From NCBI GenBank assembly GCA_029582165.1, contig CM055877.1:24054355-24118354 (forward strand): a DNA stretch of 64,000 bases. The letters run 5' to 3'. Numbering within the stretch: the stretch's first letter is position 1; every line of letters starts with the position of its first letter. The DNA comes from Portulaca oleracea (taxonomy: Eukaryota > Streptophyta > Magnoliopsida > Caryophyllales > Portulacaceae). The translations under genes and the position numbers were made by a program. The notes under the pieces are model-generated. The model was not told the DNA's origin. It was given only the letters and a program-made list of their open reading frames with translations, and did no database searches. This document shows positions 57,372 to 64,000 of this stretch, one piece after another.

Positions 57372-57697
57372 TATCCTCTTAGCTTATTTTCCATGATAAC
57401 TTATGAAGATTATGTTTTGATGCTTATGCATTTGTAAGGGTTTCTCCCTTGTTTTCTCTCAAACCTTGTCATCTTTATCCAAGTAATTTTGGTGGTGATT
57501 CAAGTCATTCCATTAGTGATTATTGGTGGAATTTCCTAGATAATCATGGTGGGGTGTTAGGCCTAGAGTTGTGGTTCTCCTTGCTCCGGGTCATATCCAA
57601 TCTTTGGGTGTTCAAGGTCATTGTTCTTATTGAATTTCGAATCCATTCATTCACTCAAGCTAATCTCATCATCCCACCACGACGGTAACGCTCCATT

Positions 57698-57712
57698 TGG
57701 TATCAAAGCTCA
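57698..57712 (+). other. Primer binding site
   Basis: TGGTATCAAAGCTCA, two bases after the LTR, differing by one base from the TGGTATCAGAGC typical of plant LTR elements primed by initiator Met-tRNA. Confidence 0.85.
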
Positions 57713-57880
57713 AGGTTTGTTCTAGCTTGAGTTTTTGTTCATTGTCCATTTGGTGTTCGATGAAATGTCTAAGTGAGAAAAACACAAAGAACCCTTATCA
57801 AAACACTAGCCAACTACAAGAAACCCCCAAACTCCAAAAAAACATTTCAAACACATTCCGTCCTTTACCCTTCCTTCGAT

Positions 57881-59250
57881 ATGGACGGTGAAAATAATTT
57901 CAATCGAAAGGAATCATGTCGCCACCGAAGTCCTCGGGTTCAAGCTATCGAGAACCGATTCTCCGCCTACGAGAATCGATTATCCTCCTGCGAGAATCGA
58001 TTCTCCACCATCGTGCAAACTCTTGACTACCTTAAGGTCCAAGTGAACAACCTAGCCCAAGAGTGTCAAAGACAACCCCGAGATGAACGAAGGAGGCCCA
58101 CTCGTAGCCCTATCCGTCCTCCTCCATCCTACGAGTCAAGCGACGATGATAGAGGCTCATTTCGACGCCATCATCGATGGGAAGCGGTTGAGAAGCCTCC
58201 GCAGAATGAATTCTATGATATCGAAGCCAAGCTTCTGGAATTCAATGGCTTCACCGGCCCAGAAGACCATCTTGAATGGGCCTAAATCTTGGAGAGGAAT
58301 TTTGAAACTAAAGGGTATAGCGATGAACATGCCTTCAAGGTTGCTCGATCGAAACTCACCGAGGTTGCATCCCATTGGTTTGAGAATGTCAAGGCATAAC
58401 GAACTAAAGAGGGTCGAGCATAGGTCACTTCATGGGCACGTCTTAAGAGATTGATAAATCGACGATTCTTGCCTAACACTTACAAGTGAGAGGTCCACCG
58501 TGAGTCCATTTCATCACTTGATGGGCATGGAGAAGTTACCCAAGCAAAGGTCGATCTAATGCCCAACAATGGAGCTTTCCTTGGTCCTTGTGAGCCCATT
58601 AGCGATGTTGTTGAAGCTTCATGCCAAGAGGAGGACGAGAACCCGACCTTCCTCTTTCTCTCATCCTTGTTGAAGAACCTTAAGAAGTAGCACCTTCATT
58701 CATCTCACCGCCATCAATTGTCGAGCCTAGCAACAAAAGAATTGACTCCATCATCTCTTATGGCTTGACTACTTTTGACCTCCCTATTCAGAAGAATGAG
58801 GTAACTAAAAACCCACCTATGAAATTCATTGACTCATGCTTGGATGTTGGGTGTTGCGATATAAAGTTCTTGGGTGAGTCGTGCATGATCTTTGGGAGAC
58901 ATTGGTTGTTTGATGATGTTTGTTGGCGTGATAAGTTATATAATGAGCATGTGATGTCCATGATTGAAAATTCTCTATGTTTGGAGTGGAATGCTAAGAA
59001 TATTGGTGTTCGTTTGGTGTCTAGTGGAAAAATTGGGTTTGATGATACCTTGATTCTAGTTCAACCAATGCTTATGAGCTCATTATTTGTGTCATCCCTC
59101 AATGGATATTGTTTGAATGGTGGTCGTGGTGACATGAACTCTTTGAATGAGTTATACATGTTATTTGGTCGTCATTGGTTGTTCGAGAAGTCTATTGGGA
59201 TGTCGAATCTGTCTTTGTTCATTACACTCCTGATGCTTTCACTACCTTGA
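57881..59250 (+). pseudogene. Gypsy-type gag, interrupted
   Basis: From the ATG at 57881, a heptad-like 'ENRFSAYENRLSSCENRFS' repeat, a basic/Ser-rich stretch, then 'KLLEFNGFTGPEDHLEWA' and 'ILERNFETKGYSDEHAFKVA', 'HWFENVKA', 'SWARLKRLINRRFLP', which match the retrotrans_gag domain. In-frame stops at 58283 (TAA), 58397 (TAA), 58421 (TAG) and 58487 (TGA) each lie where a Gln or Arg codon is expected, and one C-to-T change explains each. A later open stretch (58765-59250) carries a repeated 'IFGRHWLF' / 'LFGRHWLF' motif and has no domain I recognise. Confidence 0.85.
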
Positions 59251-59701
59251 GGCCATGTTGATGCTCTTATGGCCCTTGTTTGGTGTTTCCAATATCGTGT
59301 TCGTCCTATGCCTTTGAAACCACCGTTAACCCACAAAAACAAAACGTGGGTGGGAAGTGAGTTGAGGAACCTTTTCATGTTGAGCGAAACACGGGAAGAG
59401 TGCGCTCTTGGTGAGGACGAGCTACCTTTGGCTTTGTCTTTACCTTGTAGCAAGCCAAGTGAGAATGAGTATTCCCAAACTCCACAAAATATTCTCGTTC
59501 CTTCCCTTAATCCCCTATCTCCCCACAACGAGCCTCCAACCACGTTCTTTTATTTGGATGATGGGTACATTATGGGATTTGAAGCTTGTTAGTTGTCTAG
59601 TGTGATTGCTCGTGGCGTTCGGGATGTTCAAGGTTCTTTGGAGCCAAATTATGGAGAGGGCCTCGGTTTTAACTACCAAGAGTTGAGAGAAACTCCTTTT
59701 C

Positions 59702-59712
59702 AAGGAGGGGAG
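59702..59712 (+). other. Polypurine tract
   Basis: AAGGAGGGGAG, two bases before the 3' LTR, the priming site for plus-strand synthesis. Confidence 0.8.
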
Positions 59713-60697
59713 TATGGACCGTATCAAGATGGGGCCCGAGCCTCAAAATCTATGGTCACCGATCCTTAACGCACCCCCTCGGAGAAACACGAGCGAATCC
59801 ATTTCAAAGTGGGGCGTGGAGTCTATTTTAAGGTGGACCCGGGGACCTTGGATGCGTATTCGGGTCATCGTTGGTTGTGGTATCCACTTCAAATGGGACC
59901 CCGAACCATGGGAGTGGAGCTATGGGTCCTTATCGGGACCTACTTCGGGCGGAGTCTTTCGGAAAGAATAAGCGGAAAATGGTCAACGTGGGTTGTTGGA
60001 ATGGACGTGCCTTCACTCTTTGGGTTATAACTCCTTCAATACAACTTCGATGGGTCTCAAATTTGGGAGCTTAAAGTACACACTGAGAGCTTCCCATCAA
60101 TATCTTATGGGCTTAAAACGGAGCTCGGATGAAGAAGTTATGCACGTTTGAAGTCGTCAGAAAAAACTTCCCAGAAGGGTGTCGCACCCGCGACACTTTA
60201 GGTCGCACCCGCGACCTCCTTCTGCCGGTTGCTAACTGCTGCATCCAGAAGGACGTCGCACCCGTGACGCATGGGGTCGCACCCGCGACCTTCCCTTGCT
60301 CGGCTTGCTACGACGCGTGTTTTTGTGTCCAAATGCTATGTTTTGTTTTAATTTTCCGCATTGGTATAAATACCCCCTTAGCTTCTTTTCCATGATAACT
60401 TATGAAGATTATGTTTTGATGCTTATGCATTTGTAAGGATTTTTCCCTTGTTTTCTCTCAAACCTTGTTATCTTTATCCAGGTAATTTTGGTGGTGATTT
60501 AAGTCATTCCATTAGTGATTATTAGTGGAATTTCCTAGAAAATCATGGTGAGCAGTTTGGCCTAGAGTTGTGGTTCTCCTTGCTCCGAGTCATATCTAAC
60601 CTTTGGGGGTTCAAGGTCATTGTTCTTGTTGAATTTCGAATCCATTCATTCACTCAAGTTAATCTCATCATCCCACCACGACGGTAACGTTCCAATA

Positions 60698-61040
60698 GGT
60701 CTCTAAAGACCACAAATAATCTGGATTCCTAAGAATCCACAGTCCTTACTCCTTAGGGACCCCGGAGAAGAGCAAGAAAAAGAAAAAGGCGATCTGTTGG
60801 AAGAAAATCAATTGGAGCATCTTGGCCATATTCTTAGGAATCATAAGTGATGAAATCCTTAAGGATTCGTGGTCTCTAAAGACCGTAAAACACTCGGATT
60901 CCTGAGAATCCATGGTCCTTAGGGACCCCAAAGATGAAGAAAGAACAAATTTGCCTATTGTGAATTCAAAATTTCCTTTCTTTAAGAAAATAAATAATGA
61001 ACAAGGGATTTACAGTGTCATGATTCCTGAGAATCATACA
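60698..61040. repeat. Mini-palindrome array, right part
   Basis: GGTCTCTAAAGACC (60698), GGATTCCTAAGAATCC (60723), GAAATCCTTAAGGATTC (about 60852), GGTCTCTAAAGACC (60871), GGATTCCTGAGAATCC (60896), GGTCCTTAGGGACC (60914) and GATTCCTGAGAATC (61022). The order of palindrome words repeats at about 155-175 bp. The repeats are imperfect outside the palindromes. Confidence 0.85.
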
Positions 61041-61144
61041 CCTGTAAAGAGTTTTTTATTTTTTAGAGAAAGAAAGATGATAGAGGTCACACGTTTAACT
61101 TCAAAAAAAAAAAACAGAAGAAAAACGTCACATTTCAAAATTTA

Positions 61145-63470
61145 ACCTAAATTCTTTACCTGAGAACAAAGATTTTGGTTACTCTTCGGAGCGATGTGAA
61201 GCTATTGAACGACACCTTGTCAAACTCAGTCTTGGTATTTATACCAATGCTCCCATATAAATCCAAATCTCCCAAGGATTCTGATTAATTTCAGATACCA
61301 AGTCTTGTTGTTAAGATCTAGAATCCTAATTGACTACAAAGGATTAAAAAATTAAAAAAAAAAACGACAAAATTTGCAGTCAACAAAAAAAAAACATATA
61401 TTTTCCCCATTAATAAAAAATTTCTGCTACAAAAGATAATAACAAAAAGGGTCTCGAATTGCATGCTTGTACATCTTCGGTCTTCTTTGCTTCAACCCTT
61501 GTATCTTGTTTGGCAGAAATTCCAACTTTGAAATGAATATGAGATTGCAATTCTTTCTTTCAAAAGGATGAGAAACAATATCTCGTCAGATAAATAAAAT
61601 GCGAGAAAGCATTTACTACCTTCCAGCCGGATAAAATACAATACAGTTGTAACAATGTTGTATACATTATGGGGGAAGGGGTAATGAGACGTTGACAGGT
61701 CGCTCTTGTGCATTGAAGATAGATTCAAGACCAACTTTCAATGTGTTGTCATCATTCATGACAGACTCATTTTCTTTAATGTAGGATGTACATTTACTGC
61801 AAAAGAGAGGGATGTCAGTCACTAATAAAAAAATATATATATAAAGTTACCCAACTCCTAAATAAGCCATTAAATAAAAGTTGGAATCCATCATTCCCCA
61901 CTCCCCAGGCAATCAAGCATGCATCCTTGAGAATTCAATTTCTTTTGTCCTTTTTTTTGTTTTACCGTGATTTTTTAACAGTAAAGGGGAGAAGAGATAG
62001 TATATGTGCTTGGGAGTTTAATGTGAATACCCCAACTTTGACGTGGATATCAACCCATCATGCATTTGTTGGACTTTCTTCCTTGTGTTTCATGTATTAA
62101 TTTAAAGAGGAAGGAATTAATATGCCTAATAAAATGGTCCGGTGCATGAAACTATATTTTGGGGTTGTTTGTCGTGGGTATGAGATATTTGGTACAAAGT
62201 AAACTTGTCTACTTTGATAAACTTCGTATTTAGAACTACGTAGACTTGATCCCTTAAAATTAAGGGTACGTAGGAGATTCGATATTAAATTCTCGGGTTC
62301 AGTCACAAATCCAAAAATCATCAAATTATATTTTTAGGTTGATATTCGAGTCATTTTATTTTTGTGAGGGACAAATAAAACATGGTCATGTTACGTGTCG
62401 CGAGCCAAATAACCCAAGCTCCACGAAATGTCAACCGACCCTGTCAAATTTCCAAATCTTCCAAGCGGACAAAATTCGAGCCAAATAAAAATACTCAAGC
62501 TCACAAAAAGCTCCGCTCTTACAAAAAACCCCAAAATGTCAATTTTTGACTTTCTGTTACGTGACCTAAACAAATAAACAGGTCACCCGTTTAGAGATAC
62601 AGGTTGTCCTGTCAAACATCCATACCTGTCACATGAACCCAAACCAAGTTTAATAAAGTTTCGGAACTCACAAATTCTCCCCCCACTCATTAAAGGGTCA
62701 TATTTCGAGAATATATGATTTGTAACAACAAAATGTTTTCCTGTGACCAAGACACGGCAACCCCGTTACAGGTTTTCTGTCAAAATTTCAAGTCCGTCAA
62801 ATGGACCAAACCCGAGCCAAACACAAATCCTAGCTCATAAAGAATTCCCTCCTATTTCCTAAAAAGCCAAATCTTAAATTTATATAGCCTACGGTTACAT
62901 AATATATAATTTTGTAACCGAAACAGGTTAAATCCTAAATCTTCAAAATTACCATCTGTATGTCCTTTACTGTAGCTACTTACAAACTGGATCTTTGGCC
63001 ATCTCGAGTAAAAAAAAAAAAAACAAAACAAAACGATAAGCAACCTAACCTTTCAATTTGAGTTAAAATTGAACGTTGGGCTGATTTCAAACAAAGGAAC
63101 GAGGACGAAGAGCTAAAAACAAAATGAAGGTTAAAGGTTTGAGCGTGGTTGACAGCTAAATTAGCATGCCTTGGGAATTACTACATATGAGTTCCAAATG
63201 CCTACCTGATTAAAATTGTGACTTGTGTGGTTTGATGGCCACGTGATTGCTTTATTCATGGGGGGATCTTTTACTTGGATAATACCAAAGGAAAATACCT
63301 TACCTTCAGCCATTCAGTGGCAACACAACCATACCATGCAAACTGGAAATGGAGGATTAGTTTTATCATCAAAAAGCAAAGATTGAAAAGCTTTAAGTAT
63401 TTATCTAATTTTATTGTCAAAGTAAATTTCAATGACAAATTGTAGAAGGCAAAAAATTTGTCAGTCAATT
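61145..63470. other. Intergenic, no gene seen
   Basis: AT-rich with several short open frames that look random. Sequence at 62380-62960 has repeated '..CAAATCTTCCAAGC' / 'AAATCCTAAATCTTCAAAAT' and 'CGAGCCAAA.AAAAATACTCAAGCTC' words, three or four diverged units of ~150-180 bp. No RNA gene or element end is supported. Confidence 0.5.
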
Positions 63471-63677
63471 AAGACTCACCACGTGGAAATTAAAATAATT
63501 TTAATTCGGTCAGTTATAATCCGTCGTGTGTCAAAATTAATTATGGTGGATCATATAATTATAAACTAAATGATATCACATTTTGGCCAATTAAATTACG
63601 CCACGTGTCATGGATGACACATAAATATTTATCCTTTTTTAAAAGGAATTAAATGGGCCTAAATGTTGGCCCATATT

Positions 63678-64000
63678 CTTTATAAATAGGGAGTCTCTTC
63701 ATTTTAGAGGAGTTGAAAAACATCCAAAGAAGACTTAAAAACTCTCATACTCTCTCTCTCGAAGACAAGAAGTACAACAAAGTTTAAGCTCGTGCCGTTC
63801 ATTCGTGGGAGATCAAACCACTTCCTCTTGATCAGATCGGAATCAAGTCTCTACGACCCTCGTTCAAGATCATATTCATCCAAGGATATATTCACTCAAG
63901 ACTATATTAATCCAACATCATATTCATCCAAAACCATACTTATTGAAGACTCGTTCAAGTTCATTCAAGGAGATCGAATCGAAGGAGTTACATTTTCATT
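63678..64000 (+). promoter_or_regulatory. TATA box and leader, possibly an LTR cut by the window edge
   Basis: TTTATAAATAGGGAG is followed by a purine/pyrimidine-rich leader (CTCTCATACTCTCTCTCTCG, GAAGACAAGAAGTAC) and tandem 'TCATATTCATCCAA' words near the edge. 'CCACGTGTCATGGATGACAC' upstream is palindromic and typical of LTR U3 regions. No PBS or paired LTR is visible inside the window, so it may also be a host promoter. Confidence 0.5.

Larger units (their letters stand above)
56717..60694 (+). mobile_element. TR-GAG-type non-autonomous LTR retrotransposon
   Basis: LTRs 56717-57695 and 59715-60694 begin TGGACCGTATC and end GTAACGYTCCA (TG..CA). A 5-bp target duplication ATAGG flanks the element (56712-56716, 60695-60699). 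The PBS (TGGTATCAAAGCT, 57698) fits initiator Met-tRNA and the purine tract AAGGAGGGGAG precedes the 3' LTR. Only a gag-like frame lies inside; there is no protease, RT or integrase. That layout is a TR-GAG (gypsy-dependent) element. The LTRs are very similar but not identical, so the insertion is not brand new. Confidence 0.93.

Noticed and set aside
56505..61040. CRISPR array
   Set aside because: The repeats are different palindromes with irregular spacing in a plant nuclear region; there are no constant direct repeats with unique spacers.

Overview
This is nuclear DNA from a flowering plant, almost certainly a eudicot. It has long AT-rich intergenic tracts, U2-type GT-AG introns, a 26-exon gene that alternates with TE-filled introns, and dense layers of plant transposons (copia, gypsy-like TR-GAG, LINE, SINE, CACTA, MULE, hAT, Stowaway, Tourist). 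I cannot name the species from the sequence.

Host genes: there are only three. Two are a tandem pair of short Gly/His-rich 'XYPPX / glycine-rich protein A3-like' genes on the + strand. Copy 1 has its TATA box near 2340 and coding exons at 5021-5690; copy 2 has its TATA box near 24733 and coding exons at 26998-30628. The third is a large single-copy gene on the - strand whose coding sequence runs from the ATG at 52545 to the stop at 31564. I rebuilt it as 26 exons with consistent phase, giving 2150 residues. The protein has a discoidin-like N-terminus, a long helical middle, a charged coiled coil and a disordered C-terminus. I do not recognise a name for it.

Layout: 0.5-1.6 kb, copia RT/RNase H relic. 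1.66-1.97 kb, foldback MITE. 2.3-5.9 kb, GRP copy 1, whose 5'UTR intron holds a 1.13-kb Pack-MULE carrying a captured fragment of a CRM-domain chloroplast splicing-factor gene. 5.9-11 kb, AT-rich DNA with small repeats. 11.06-18.62 kb, a full-length CACTA (En/Spm) element with TIRs, a 3-bp TSD, subterminal motif arrays, a broken TNP2 transposase gene and a separate ~300-bp-arm hairpin. 18.9-24.1 kb, nested foldback elements, a MULE-type MITE with perfect 9-bp TSD and a 1.6-kb palindrome. 24.4-30.7 kb, GRP copy 2 with further MITE/MULE insertions. 31.5-52.5 kb, the large gene with hAT, SINE, LINE and Stowaway insertions in introns. 52.8-55.5 kb, a decayed copia element. 56.5-61.1 kb, an array of mini-palindromes split by a complete 4-kb non-autonomous TR-GAG retrotransposon. 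63.7-64 kb, a TATA/leader region that may be an LTR running off the window.

The two GRP copies act as each other's 'empty site' control: the Pack-MULE in copy 1 and a Stowaway MITE in copy 2 are each absent, with the uninterrupted target, from the other copy. The most interesting points are the Pack-MULE with its dated capture, the loss of the ancestral 3' splice site in GRP copy 2 with an in-frame replacement 18 nt downstream, the long hairpin inside the CACTA element, a MULE-MITE family with 9-bp TSDs, two GC-AG introns in the large gene, and a gag frame whose four stop codons can all be read as C-to-T changes.
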